Source of the DNA: Oscillatoria princeps RMCB-10
GTDB lineage: Bacteria > Cyanobacteriota > Cyanobacteriia > Cyanobacteriales > Oscillatoriaceae
Direction: 5' to 3'
Assembly: GCA_019359235.1 (NCBI GenBank)
Contig: JAHHHT010000009.1
Coordinates: 1 to 64,000 of the forward strand
DNA: 64,000 nucleotides
Shown here: positions 7,901-16,225 of the stretch, piece after piece
How the letters are laid out: every line of letters begins with the position of its first letter
How positions within the stretch are numbered: the first letter of the stretch is position 1
Notes under the pieces: model-generated
What the model saw: the letters and a program-made list of their open reading frames with translations, nothing else
Databases searched by the model: none
Told to the model about the DNA's origin: nothing
Position numbers and translations under genes: made by a program

Positions 7901-7941
7901 TCCCTAAACCAAAACCAAAAAGAATTGCTGCTGGTGGGCAT
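7885..7941 (-). CDS. Leader peptide 1, Phe/Trp-rich (MPTSSNSFWFWFREVHRE)
   Basis: An 18-codon frame beginning about 35 nt after the predicted transcription start contains five consecutive aromatic codons, FWFWF, at residues 8-12. Its last codons overlap the left arm of the antiterminator hairpin and its stop lies inside that hairpin, the geometry of classic leader-peptide attenuation. The Shine-Dalgarno is weak (no clear GGAG), so the start codon is less certain than for leader 2. It probably senses Phe and Trp tRNA charging. Confidence 0.72.
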   Translation of the reverse strand: MPTSSNSFWFWFREVHRE

Positions 7942-7982
7942 TTGCGACGTGCTCGTGTTTAAACGGATGCCAATTTCAATCT

Positions 7983-8011
7983 ATTATAGCAAAGCTAACA
8001 GGCTTTGTCAA
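7983..8011 (-). promoter_or_regulatory. Consensus sigma70-type promoter for the attenuator-DAHP synthase unit
   Basis: On the minus strand a perfect TTGACA (complement of 8006-8011) is separated by exactly 17 bp from a perfect TATAAT (complement of 7983-7988), giving a start near 7976. The spacer contains the inverted repeat AAAGC-CTGTTA-GCTTT, which could be an operator, though it may be chance. A full-consensus promoter predicts strong constitutive initiation, leaving regulation to the two downstream attenuators. Confidence 0.88.
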
Positions 8012-8127
8012 GAGCCGGCAGGTGTTCCGGTGAGGTCAGGTCGGATGTCCTGTCGGTACTAAGCTAATACTACCGTCGGCGATGCCGGTCAGTATTGCCA
8101 GAATGCCGAAAAGCCGGTGCTACCACC

Positions 8128-9498
8128 TCAGTCAGCTGCGCCAATCAGTATAAAAGCCGCCCAGTCTCTGGGGTGGGGGTGCTGCTCTTTTCTCGCCAGC
8201 GCCGCGAACCGCAGAGCTTGAGCTTTATCCGAGTTGCGCTGCAGGTGCTGGTAAAACTCAGCCATCAAAGACACCGTGGGGGCATTCGGCGAGCACCACA
8301 ACGACATGACGATACTAGAGACACCGGCAGCAATCCAGCCGTGAGACAGCAACGCCACACCATCCCCCCATATTCTGCCGCGACTGGTGTCACAGCCGCT
8401 GAGGACAGCGAGTTCAGCGCCACAGCCTACAGCCATAATTTCTGGCACCCTGAGAAAACCGTCGTCATTGCAAGTTGGGGCGAGCGCGACAGCACCGACT
8501 AAGCCCTCCATCTCATCCAGTAACCCGTGAGTGGCCAGATGAACAATCCGGGCTGCCGGCAGCCGCTGCAAAACCGCCTGTTTCGTGGCCTTATGGCCGG
8601 TCAGGGCTTTGGTTCCCCGCAAGCGGGCCACCTCCTTCGCTTCCTGTGCCGCTTCAGGCAGTCGGCGCAGGGGCGCAGGCGGCTCGTCAGCTTGCAGGAA
8701 AATGCTGGGCATAACAGGATTGCCGGCGACGAGCACCTGATTGCTGCTTGTGTCCGCGCTCAACATCAGTGCTGTGCGCCGGTTCTCAAAGGCCAAATCC
8801 AGCGACTCAATTGAGGGGGCGGTGAGGATGGTGTGTTTTTCCAGCAAGCAGGTGCCGGCGGCATCTTGCAAGGCGCAGAAAGGCACGAGGAACAAGAAGT
8901 CTTGCGGGATAAAAGTGACCCGGCTATTTTCAGATGCCGGCATTAGGTCAGCAATGGGTTCGACAAGCACCTGGTAAAGTTGCTGGAGCAGCCGGTTGGT
9001 TTCATCGCCGCCCCCGTCGCCGCTGCCGGTGCTGATAGATTCGCGCAGACTGCGAACCAGACTGACCAGAAAAATATTGTCTCGCTGCCAGAGGCGTTTG
9101 AGATTCACTTGCCGAAAGGCAATCTCCCCCGTAGGCTGGACAACCCAGATGAACAGCAATTCAGCGCAAGCGTAGGGCAGATCGAAACTCAGCCTGAATC
9201 TCGACAGTTGATACATCTGGTTGGCATCATACAAGACGGAGTACTCTACCAAAGTAGAATTAGTGTCTCTGGCAATCTGTTTGATTTGCTCGACACTCTG
9301 CGAGACAGCAGAGGGCTGCAACTTCGGGTTAGCGGCTAAATGGGTTACAAATAGATTCGCCAAAGCGCGAGAGCGACCCTGCTGTGCAATTTCCAGGGCG
9401 TTCTCAATTCTGTTCTGAGCGACTAAGACTCGCTGAAATCCTCGGTAGATATCGGGCGGGCGGTCGTGGGGAAAAATAGTCATGGGATGTTTGTTCAA
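8128..9498 (-). CDS. CHAT domain protein (caspase-like peptidase fold), short form
   Basis: The C-terminal about 300 residues of this 456-residue protein are a CHAT domain. The His-Cys dyad is visible: His324 in HLATHGLLD and Cys369 in AVLSGCDTSRG, followed by the typical GDGVALLSHGWIAAGVSSIVMSLW and the end RDWAAFILIGAAD. The first 100 residues (IYRGFQRVLVAQNRIENALEIAQQGRSRAL) match the linker that normally follows a long TPR array, but that array is absent, so this is either a short natural version or an N-terminally truncated one. CHAT proteins act as proteases in cell-death and defence systems; here no partner gene is adjacent. It lies between the DAHP synthase regulon and the NACHT-WD40 gene, all on the minus strand, but with large gaps. 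Confidence 0.88.
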   Translation of the reverse strand: MNKHPMTIFPHDRPPDIYRGFQRVLVAQNRIENALEIAQQGRSRALANLFVTHLAANPKLQPSAVSQSVEQIKQIARDTNSTLVEYSVLYDANQMYQLSRFRLSFDLPYACAELLFIWVVQPTGEIAFRQVNLKRLWQRDNIFLVSLVRSLRESISTGSGDGGGDETNRLLQQLYQVLVEPIADLMPASENSRVTFIPQDFLFLVPFCALQDAAGTCLLEKHTILTAPSIESLDLAFENRRTALMLSADTSSNQVLVAGNPVMPSIFLQADEPPAPLRRLPEAAQEAKEVARLRGTKALTGHKATKQAVLQRLPAARIVHLATHGLLDEMEGLVGAVALAPTCNDDGFLRVPEIMAVGCGAELAVLSGCDTSRGRIWGDGVALLSHGWIAAGVSSIVMSLWCSPNAPTVSLMAEFYQHLQRNSDKAQALRFAALARKEQHPHPRDWAAFILIGAAD

Positions 9499-9818
9499 TA
9501 AGCAGCCGGTGCGAGCTTACCCATTAGCATCAGGACTTAAGCAAAGCCTCTATCTGTAGGGTGGGTAAGCGTTGCGCGTAACCCACCACACAATTGAGTG
9601 TCGCTGCCTAAGTCCTGAGGATGATCAATCCCAACTGGCCTGTCGGGCGCACGTTCTCAGCGAGATCAGGCGGTTAGGGCACCGGCGAGTGCCTTAGAAG
9701 TTCTTAACAGTTGCAAATGGGCAAGAAATTTCCTAAAATGGGTCTATTTTGCCAAATTTTACGAAAACTCGCTATTAACTGGCAGAAGAAACTGGTGTAT
9801 TAACCCTGACTTATAATA

Positions 9819-9921
9819 TAGCGCGTCTAAATCATTCGTGTAAATTTCAGACCCCCGGTTTCTTTAAGAAACCGGGGGTCTGGGCCCCGGGCGGTCGCGC
9901 AAATCATTTAAAACTGCTATA
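9819..9921. repeat. Palindromic repeat (GAAACCGGGGGTC hairpin, TATAGC ends), copy A
   Basis: A 103-bp element with a strong central hairpin (CAGACCCCCGGTTTC with its complement) bounded by TATAGC and GCTATA. It aligns along its length with 36345-36449; the hairpin arms differ between the two copies by paired substitutions that keep the stem (AGACCCCC/GGGGGTCT here, AGAACCCC/GGGGTTCT there). It lies in a 650-bp gene-free stretch (9499-10153) in which I see no other feature except the next repeat. Confidence 0.88.
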
Positions 9922-9930
9922 TAGCATTTA

Positions 9931-10035
9931 TAAATGATTTGTGAGATCCCCTCTCTCTTTTCTTCCCTTGGCGCTCCTTCACGGGGGCGGTTTCTTTAAA
10001 ACCTAATTTTCACAACTCAAGAACCAACCGCTATA
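9931..10035. repeat. Second dispersed repeat family, copy 1
   Basis: The stretch with GATTTGTGAGATCCC, then CTTCCCTTGGCGCTC, and ending AATTTTCACAACTC...CCGCTATA recurs with similar spacing at 62780-62881. Both copies have inverted ends (TTTGTGA.../...TTTTCACAA) and end at CCGCTATA. The function is unknown; it is probably a non-autonomous mobile or palindromic element. Confidence 0.75.
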
Positions 10036-10153
10036 CAAGACCTTCGCTTTGGGCAGGGGCGGGTTTATCAATAGTTTCTCTCACCGGCACCCTGACCAGT
10101 AGGGTGAGTTCCCAGAGGGAACGCACCCCACTTGGCGCGTGCGGACAGCAAGC

Positions 10154-12982
10154 TCAAGAGCTCACCGGCAACAGCTTCACCGTCCTGTCCTGACTGCCGG
10201 CAAGCAGCATCTGCCCATCCGGCGTGAAAGCCACAGAAAAAACATAAGCCCGCTCAGAAAAAGTCTTGAGCGGTTCGCCGGTGGAAAGACGCCAAATCTT
10301 AATCGTCCTGTCGCGACTGCAGCTGGCCAGAATTTGGCCGTCGGGGCTGACAGCCACTGAGTGCACGGAAGACGAGTGACCGCCGAGAATCCGCAGAGAC
10401 GAGCCGGCGGGGTGACGCGGATCGCCGGCACCCAGCTGCCAGACCGTTATCGTTTGGTCATCGCTACCACTAACGAGCAACTGGCCCTTAGGACTGATAG
10501 CCAGGGTGCGAACGTAGCCAGAATGCCCCTCAAGGGTGAGCGCCGGCTCTCTCTGAACTCGCCCGTCGCCGCTCAGGTGCCAGATTTTAATCGTCTTATC
10601 ATCACTGCCGGTGGCCAGAATTTTGCCATCGGGACTGAAAGCCAGACAGCGAACGTAGTCCCGATGGCCAGAAAAACTGTCCAGCAGCTGGCCGGTGCGG
10701 GCGTACCAGATACAGATCGCCGAGTCGTCCCCGCAACTGGCCAAAAATTGACCGTCCGGACTGAACGCCACCGCACGCACCCAGTTAGAGTGGCCAGCGA
10801 GAGTGTGCAGGAGTGTCCCTTGCGGCAGCTCAGACTTCCCTCCGCCCAGATACCAGATTTTGACCGTTTTGTCATTGCTGCCACTGGCCACAAGCTGGCC
10901 GTCCGGACTGACAGCAATGGTGCGAACGCAGCCTAAATGGCCAGACAGCGTGCGTGCCGGTTGCAAACCGGGCTTCCCGTCAAGATTGGCCACCACCTGC
11001 CAGATTTTCACAGTCCTGTCGTCAGAACCCGTGACAGCTAAATTGCCTTGAGGGCTGACCGCAACCGCCTGAACGCCGTCGGAATGGCCGGCAATCGTGC
11101 CAGCCAATTCAGAAGATTTCCGCAGCACCAACTCAGCGAGTGGCGGCGCGGCAAAATGGTCGCGCAGCAACTCGTGGGAGAACCGGTAGCGCCCGCCAAT
11201 TTTTTGCAGCAGCAGCTGCTGTGCGGCGGAGTTGAGGAAACCGGCCAAATTCCAGGGAAGATCCCCATCCCGCCAGAGAATGAGGCGCAGCGTCAAATGC
11301 TGCAGGCAAGGGATGCCGCCCATCACCAGACCCGCCAGCAACCCTAAACTGGTGCCACTCAGTCCGGGACGCCCGCTAATCAGCCAGCCAATCAGTCCAA
11401 AAATCAGTCCGCCAGCGAGGGTAAAAATTCCCGCAGTGCCGGCGGACTGCCAGATTCCCTGGTTGGGAGCGGTTTTTGGTTCGATTTCCGAGTCACTGAC
11501 GGCTTGAAAAATCGCAAAAATCAGTCCGCCAACCAGCCCGCCGAGGGTGGCTCTCAGCAGCCCGAAGAAGCCATCAGCCAGCTGGCCGGCAATTGCCAAA
11601 AACACGCTGCCGAGCAGCGCCGCCAGCAGCCCCAAACTCAGACCGACAATCGCCCCACTGACTGCTTTTTGTCGCGACCAATTCAGCGGTTTAACCGGCA
11701 CGATTTGGAAACTCAGCCCCCCAAACAGCGCCCAGAGAAAACCGCCAATCAGCCCAAAATTTAGCCCGAAACTCAGCCCGCAACTCAGCCCACCAGTCAA
11801 GCCGAGAGCCAGCCCAACTCCCAGGCGATAAAGCCACCGCTGAGTTGGATTTGACAGCCACACCGGCTGCATGTTTTCAATGAAAAACTCGTCGGCGGAC
11901 TCTCGTTTGAGGCGTTTGGCCAGCCAGCTGAGCCAGCGCCGGCTCTGTTGGGCGGGAAGCTGTTTCAGCTGTTTTTGAATAAAGGCGTCGAGCAAATACC
12001 GCTGGCGCGATTCAGGAGAGAGGCGCTGCTGCCATTCGGGAAGGGAGATTTCTTCAGCCGCCAGTGCGATAATGTTGAGAAACAGCGGCGTTTTCGCCCA
12101 GTGCAGCAGATTGGGGTCCTGTTGCAGGCTGGGCCACAGGTAGGGCAGTCCGGAGCGGGAGAGATAGTTTTGGATCTGGGCTTCTGTCAGGGGCAGCAAG
12201 TAAATCGCTGCGGGAAGCTGCATCAGGGTTTGGGTGCTGGCGTATTCCGAGATGCCGGTGCCAACGACCAGATGTTTCGGCTGCACCTGTTGCAGGAACT
12301 GATTGATGGCCAGCACGCAGGGTTTTTGCCGCTCTGAGCGCAGTTCGTCTAGCCCGTCGAGCAGGGGGACAAGTTCGCCGCTCTCCAGCCACTTTTTGGC
12401 CGTGTCGGGGGCGAGACCGTACTTGGACTTGAGCTGGCTGACGAGCCAGTCGGCTAGGGCGAGCCGGCTGTCCCAGGAGCTGAGGTTGAGGGGCACCGGC
12501 ACCGGAGAGCGCGGGTCCGCCAAGGCGCGAGCCACCAGTTTCCTGGCGAGTTCCAGCAGGGTTGTAGTTTTGCCGGAGCCAGATGCGCCCAAAATCAGTA
12601 ACTTTCCGCCAACGGAGGGCAGGTCGAAAACTTCTATTATATCTTTTTCTGGCAAGAGCCGCGCACTGGGCTGAGTGCCGATTTTCACCTCGGCGTCCCA
12701 AAGGCGGGGGGCTGGTGTGCCAGGCTGTTGGGAGGTGTGCCGGTGGAGCGACACCGCGTTATGCAAGGACTGCTCGAGCCGGCTTTCAACGCAGCGCTTG
12801 ACAGAGCCGAGCAATTTATAGCGTGTCTGGACAGAATGCCTGCGCTGGAGAATTACTGGGACTTGGATAGCTTGTGACAGTCTGATCCCGATCATAAACC
12901 CCCCTGGCAGCAATCCACCGACAGCAAACAGCAGCACAGATATACAGTCATTGGCACAACCGGGTGTAGAAGCGAGCGTCAA
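10154..12982 (-). CDS. NACHT NTPase - membrane segment - WD40 protein
   Basis: This 942-residue STAND-type protein has an N-terminal hydrophobic stretch (about 15-35), a NACHT NTPase domain with Walker A GASGSGKTTT (Lys138) and Walker B ELVPLLDGLDEL near residue 208, a helical region, a Gly/Leu-rich membrane region with several helices (about 385-590), and seven WD40 blades from about 640 to the end (GHSDGVQAVAV, GHLGCVRTIAV, GHSNWVRAVAF, GHRDYVRCLAF, GHSGYVRTLAI, GHSSSVHSVAV, ERAYVFSVAF). The propeller most likely senses a ligand and the NTPase oligomerises at the membrane; family members are linked to programmed cell death or phage defence but mostly uncharacterised. The start is uncertain: codon 1 at 12982 or Met at 12895. 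No obvious effector domain is present. Confidence 0.9.
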   Translation of the reverse strand: MTLASTPGCANDCISVLLFAVGGLLPGGFMIGIRLSQAIQVPVILQRRHSVQTRYKLLGSVKRCVESRLEQSLHNAVSLHRHTSQQPGTPAPRLWDAEVKIGTQPSARLLPEKDIIEVFDLPSVGGKLLILGASGSGKTTTLLELARKLVARALADPRSPVPVPLNLSSWDSRLALADWLVSQLKSKYGLAPDTAKKWLESGELVPLLDGLDELRSERQKPCVLAINQFLQQVQPKHLVVGTGISEYASTQTLMQLPAAIYLLPLTEAQIQNYLSRSGLPYLWPSLQQDPNLLHWAKTPLFLNIIALAAEEISLPEWQQRLSPESRQRYLLDAFIQKQLKQLPAQQSRRWLSWLAKRLKRESADEFFIENMQPVWLSNPTQRWLYRLGVGLALGLTGGLSCGLSFGLNFGLIGGFLWALFGGLSFQIVPVKPLNWSRQKAVSGAIVGLSLGLLAALLGSVFLAIAGQLADGFFGLLRATLGGLVGGLIFAIFQAVSDSEIEPKTAPNQGIWQSAGTAGIFTLAGGLIFGLIGWLISGRPGLSGTSLGLLAGLVMGGIPCLQHLTLRLILWRDGDLPWNLAGFLNSAAQQLLLQKIGGRYRFSHELLRDHFAAPPLAELVLRKSSELAGTIAGHSDGVQAVAVSPQGNLAVTGSDDRTVKIWQVVANLDGKPGLQPARTLSGHLGCVRTIAVSPDGQLVASGSNDKTVKIWYLGGGKSELPQGTLLHTLAGHSNWVRAVAFSPDGQFLASCGDDSAICIWYARTGQLLDSFSGHRDYVRCLAFSPDGKILATGSDDKTIKIWHLSGDGRVQREPALTLEGHSGYVRTLAISPKGQLLVSGSDDQTITVWQLGAGDPRHPAGSSLRILGGHSSSVHSVAVSPDGQILASCSRDRTIKIWRLSTGEPLKTFSERAYVFSVAFTPDGQMLLAGSQDRTVKLLPVSS

Positions 12983-13093
12983 AAAAAAGTTTAAGGGGTT
13001 TTGCGCTCAGGTTTTGCGTTTTTGGGGGGTGACGGCTGTGGGGGAAGGGGCTGGGGCGGGCCAATTGCGCCCGGTAGGGGGTGCGATGGCACG

Positions 13094-13131
13094 GAGAAAC
13101 CCGGTTTCTTTCAGAAACCGGGTTTCTGGAG
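13094..13131. repeat. Palindromic repeat, GAAACCCGGTTTCT hairpin
   Basis: Two inverted copies of AGAAACCCGGTTTCT separated by two bases make a long hairpin in the gap before the DUF1824 gene. It is the same core as the repeats at 16054, 26230 and, in variant form, 9819 and 36345. A CTGCTATA end follows at about 13151. Confidence 0.85.
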
Positions 13132-13288
13132 CGCACTTCATCCAGCGGAAAACTGCTATAGTAACCGGCAACTCAGCCGGCGGGCAACATTCTGCGCCAG
13201 CGCAGCCAACCCAGAACCCAACCCAGAAACAGGCCATGTTATGCTTAATTATCTTGGCCTACTTATCAGTTCCAGCAGATCGGAATCT

Positions 13289-13705
13289 ATGTCCACTCGA
13301 AACCCGACCCATCTCACCGTTGAAGAGGCGCAGAAAATTCTCAAGCCGTTCAGCTGCACGAATATTAAGTCCGCCGGCTCGCCAGAGGAAAGAGCGGCGA
13401 TCCGGGAAGCGCTGCTTTTGCTAGCCGGTCTTTCGGATTACCAGATATTGGGGATTTGCGCTGATACAGCCGAGGGGGGGCTGTTGGCGCTAAAAACTTA
13501 TGCAGCCGGTCTGGGCTGGGAGCCGCCGCTTGACATTGCGAATGTCGAAGGTGCGGTTTATATAAAATTTAACCCCAAAACGGGATTGTGCTATATGGAT
13601 TCCTATGCGGGAACCCATCGCGGAGTTCTGGTTTCCTGCCAGTCCTCAGGAGAAGGGGGAATTAATGAAATGTACGGTCATTTGCCGCTAGATTTATTTG
13701 TTTGA
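13289..13705 (+). CDS. DUF1824 family protein
   Basis: The 138-residue product MSTRNPTHLTVEEAQKILKP... matches the cyanobacterial DUF1824 family in length and pattern: an N-terminal helix pair, the motif SDYQILGICADTAEGGLLAL near residue 55, and the C-terminal segment YIKFNPKTGLCYMDSYAGTHRGVLVSCQSS ending GINEMYGHLPLDLF. The family is nearly restricted to cyanobacteria and plastid-bearing eukaryotes and its function is unknown. The frame is open further upstream to 13001, but that extension is Gly-rich sequence reading through a palindromic repeat, so the ATG at 13289 is preferred. It is convergent with the recombinase pseudogene. Confidence 0.88.
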   Translation: MSTRNPTHLTVEEAQKILKPFSCTNIKSAGSPEERAAIREALLLLAGLSDYQILGICADTAEGGLLALKTYAAGLGWEPPLDIANVEGAVYIKFNPKTGLCYMDSYAGTHRGVLVSCQSSGEGGINEMYGHLPLDLFV

Positions 13706-13758
13706 GAGCCGCTGGATTTTAAATCCAAAATCCACAATATAAAATCCATGCATTGGTA

Positions 13759-14386
13759 TTAGCCGCGAGCGACTTCTTCTGCGGCGGCTCGAAGGCTGTC
13801 TACCAGCTGCTTGTTTTTGCGCCGGCGGCTGCCGTAGAGGCGGGCGGAGAAAATGTTGAGAATTTCCAGCACGTCTTCGACTAAATCTTCCTCGCCAGAA
13901 GACTCTTCAGCGGCAGCGTTGACGAGTACCACTTCGATTCCAAATTGTTCGCACAGAGCGAAAACCAGCCGAGCCGAAGCGCAGCAGCCGGTCTTGCAGC
14001 GTCACTACCAGGCGTCCCACGTCTCCCTGGCAGATGCGGCGAATCAACTGGCGCAGCCCGCGCTTGCGGCAGTTCACCCCCGAACCGAGGTCTTCTATCA
14101 CCTCATAAGTCCAGCCGTTGGCGAAGCAGAAAGATTCCAGCATGGCGACTTGTCGCGCCAGCTGGCTGCGCCCTTCCGGACCCGAGACGCGGGCGTAAGC
14201 TAGGGTGATTCGCTGGGAAACGGAGGGCGGGGTGCGGGGCATGATTCCGTGCAGTTGAGCCAAATCGTAACGGCGATGCCCTTTGGGGGTGCGCGAACAC
14301 GGTAATTTTCCGGTGCTATCCCACCGGCGCAGAGTTTCGCGCCACACACCCAGCTTTTTTGCAGCTTGTCCAATACTCACCTTCAT
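13759..14386 (-). pseudogene. IS607-type serine recombinase (TnpA-like), frameshifted, without tnpB
   Basis: From Met at 14386 the protein begins with a MerR-type helix-turn-helix (MKVSIGQAAKKLGVWRETLR, then PKGHRRY) and continues as a small serine recombinase domain with the catalytic Ser in YARVSG, then QDRLLRFGS. At about 13975-13985 the frame breaks; one base away the expected remainder is intact (VFALCEQFGIEVVLVNA ... ILNIFSARLYGSRRRKNKQL) and stops at 13759. A single-base indel therefore splits a protein of about 208 residues. IS607 elements normally carry tnpB after tnpA, but the next gene is DUF1824, so it is an orphan. Sequencing error at the indel cannot be excluded. Confidence 0.85.
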
Positions 14387-15112
14387 GTCTAAATTCCACA
14401 CATTTCTCTTAGAGATTGCAGTTCTTGCCCGGCATTTAGGTAGCGGGCAGCCGTCCTGTGCTTTAGGAGAAATCTCAGTAAATCTATCCAGCACAGAAGC
14501 CCTTACTCTCCTTGATTTCCTTTGAAGGGCAGGTTTTTCTGGCTCTTGAGGCATTCCACCCTCACACCGCCGGCTTCCGGTGTTCGCGGCAGTTTTTCTC
14601 GCCCTGGTTTCCGGGTTGGGAGCCCGCCAGCCAGAAGCCGGTACAGTAGGCATTTCTAGGGTGTGTCGGAGAATCAGGAAACGGCTGTGACACTATTGGG
14701 GCCGGAATGCGGGTGAAATGCCACCGCTTCTAGCTCTGGCGGGCGGGGGTGCCGGTGCGGCAAGGGTGACGCGCCTGGATGGGAACCGGGAGTTGAGCCT
14801 GCCAGGTTTCCGCAGACAGGCGCTTGAAACAGTGACACAGCTCGGTTCCAGCCCAGCAGGTCTTGGCTTCTAAATTGGAAATATAGAGTTGGAGAAACAG
14901 AAAAATGAAATCTCAACTTAGCTTCCCCAGTCCGCTAGTTAGTCTGGTTCTCGCACCTGAGATTTGCTCTGCGATAAAGCCGGTTCAGAACAAGACGGTT
15001 AAAGTCGCACCGGCACCTTCTTCCGACCCCTTGCAAGAAGATGCTGCTCTCACAGTAGAGATTCTCATGCGCCCTTGTTAACTCGTCAAAGTGCGTTCCC
15101 TGCCAAACAGCC
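14387..15112. other. Gene-free stretch upstream of the recombinase remnant
   Basis: The frame of the recombinase is open upstream to 14653, but those residues are Arg/Pro-rich without domain features and precede a better ATG. I see no convincing coding, RNA or repeat feature here. Confidence 0.5.
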
Positions 15113-15313
15113 ATGCAACCGGATACCAGCACGCAGATGAAAAGCCTTCTTAGCGATTTGGAGATATTAATCGCCGAGATAGAGAACAACCCTCGCCTTT
15201 CTTCCTGGGTTGTGCGGATGGCCCTCAAATCCATTAAGGAGAAAGCCGAGAAGATGGCCGCCAAGACAGAGCAACAGCCAGCCAACTCCTCAGAGCGGGC
15301 TTGCGCAAACTAA
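15113..15313 (+). CDS. Small hypothetical protein (66 residues)
   Basis: A short helical, charged product (MQPDTSTQMKSLLSDLEILI..., then WVVRMALKSIKEKAEKMAAK) with no signal peptide or membrane helix. The amphipathic helix composition looks protein-like, but there is no clear Shine-Dalgarno and I do not recognise a family. Confidence 0.35.
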   Translation: MQPDTSTQMKSLLSDLEILIAEIENNPRLSSWVVRMALKSIKEKAEKMAAKTEQQPANSSERACAN

Positions 15314-15536
15314 TCCACCCGCTGCACTTTGCAAGGAAAGGCTTGAGCCAGAAGTTGCTGCAGGGGCGCATCGCTTCTGTGACCTGCATCACTTACAGAG
15401 AAGTATATTGTCACATGCCCTCACTAACTTAGATCACTTATTCATCAGGTTATTATCACACGCCATCTGAGGGGTAAATCACAGAAATATCGAGGGAGAT
15501 AGGTGATATTAGAATCATAGAGTTCAATCTACCGCC

Positions 15537-15737
15537 ATGCCAGCTCAAGCCCTTTTCCCCCAGCCCACCATCGCCGAAGTTTTTGGTCAAGCCTGGAACT
15601 CTGGCCGCCTAACGTTCAGAGACCGACTGTACCTGAGGTCGGCACTCTTAAACAGCGCCCTGAGCGAAGAGGAGCGGGCCGCCATCGACCGCCTGCTCCA
15701 CGCCGTTCGCCGGGGGTGGCTGCAGATTTTGGATTGA
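15537..15737 (+). CDS. Small conserved cyanobacterial-type hypothetical protein
   Basis: The 66-residue product has a compact pattern: PTIAEVFGQAWNSGRLTFRD, then LRSALLNSALSEEERAAIDR and a basic end LLHAVRRGWLQILD. This resembles a short family I associate with cyanobacteria that has no assigned function; the recollection is not checked. It is soluble and helical. A terminator-like hairpin lies 190 bp downstream. Confidence 0.6.
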   Translation: MPAQALFPQPTIAEVFGQAWNSGRLTFRDRLYLRSALLNSALSEEERAAIDRLLHAVRRGWLQILD

Positions 15738-15925
15738 GGGCCGGTTAAATTACGAATTATTAATTTTTTTTGCAAATGATTCATCTTATCAGTGCGATGG
15801 CCAACTTATTGCTGCTCGTCAAGCCGCTCTCAGGATTGAGGGATTGGCCAACCTTTTGCAGAGCGTGCTTTGATTGCTAGCTATTATATACTAGAGATTT
15901 TCTTCCTAGGATTTTTGAGAGAGAG

Positions 15926-15953
15926 CTGCACTTGTAAGTGCAGTTTTTTTTTT
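15926..15953 (+). terminator. Rho-independent terminator
   Basis: The hairpin CTGCACTTGTAAGTGCAG is followed by a run of ten T's. It is 190 bp after the small gene ending at 15737, so it ends either that transcript or a short RNA starting near the AT-rich stretch at about 15870-15895. Confidence 0.85.
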
Positions 15954-16053
15954 ATTTGAATGTCTCATTTTAATATCAATTTAATATTTTAGATGCCAGG
16001 ATTTTGGATTGAAACCTGGGCCTCAAGAGGTTTTCGCCGTGCGGAAAAAAATA

Positions 16054-16148
16054 CTGTAGCTTTTCTCAAGTCAGTGGGATACAGAGAAACCCGGTTTCTT
16101 AAAGAAACCGGGTTTCTGAGCCCCTCACAAAGGATGAGAAATGCTATA
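16054..16148. repeat. Palindromic repeat with CTGTAGC.../...GCTATA ends
   Basis: A 95-bp element with a central GAAACCCGGTTTCTTAAAGAAACC-type hairpin and imperfect inverted ends (CTGTAGCTTTTCTCA and TGAGAAATGCTATA). It belongs to the same family as 26230-26325. Confidence 0.85.
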
Positions 16149-16225
16149 TGTCCGCCCACTCAGTAGCGCTCCCAAAAGAAACGCACCCCACCACCAGAGA
16201 CATTTACTTTAACGGGATGAGCCCG

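Noticed and set aside
10361-10936. 191-codon plus-strand frame opposite the WD40 blades
   Set aside because: It is a shadow of the regular WD40 repeat coding on the other strand and follows its period.
13001-13288. N-terminal extension of the DUF1824 protein
   Set aside because: It reads through a palindromic repeat and low-complexity DNA; the family starts at the Met at 13289.
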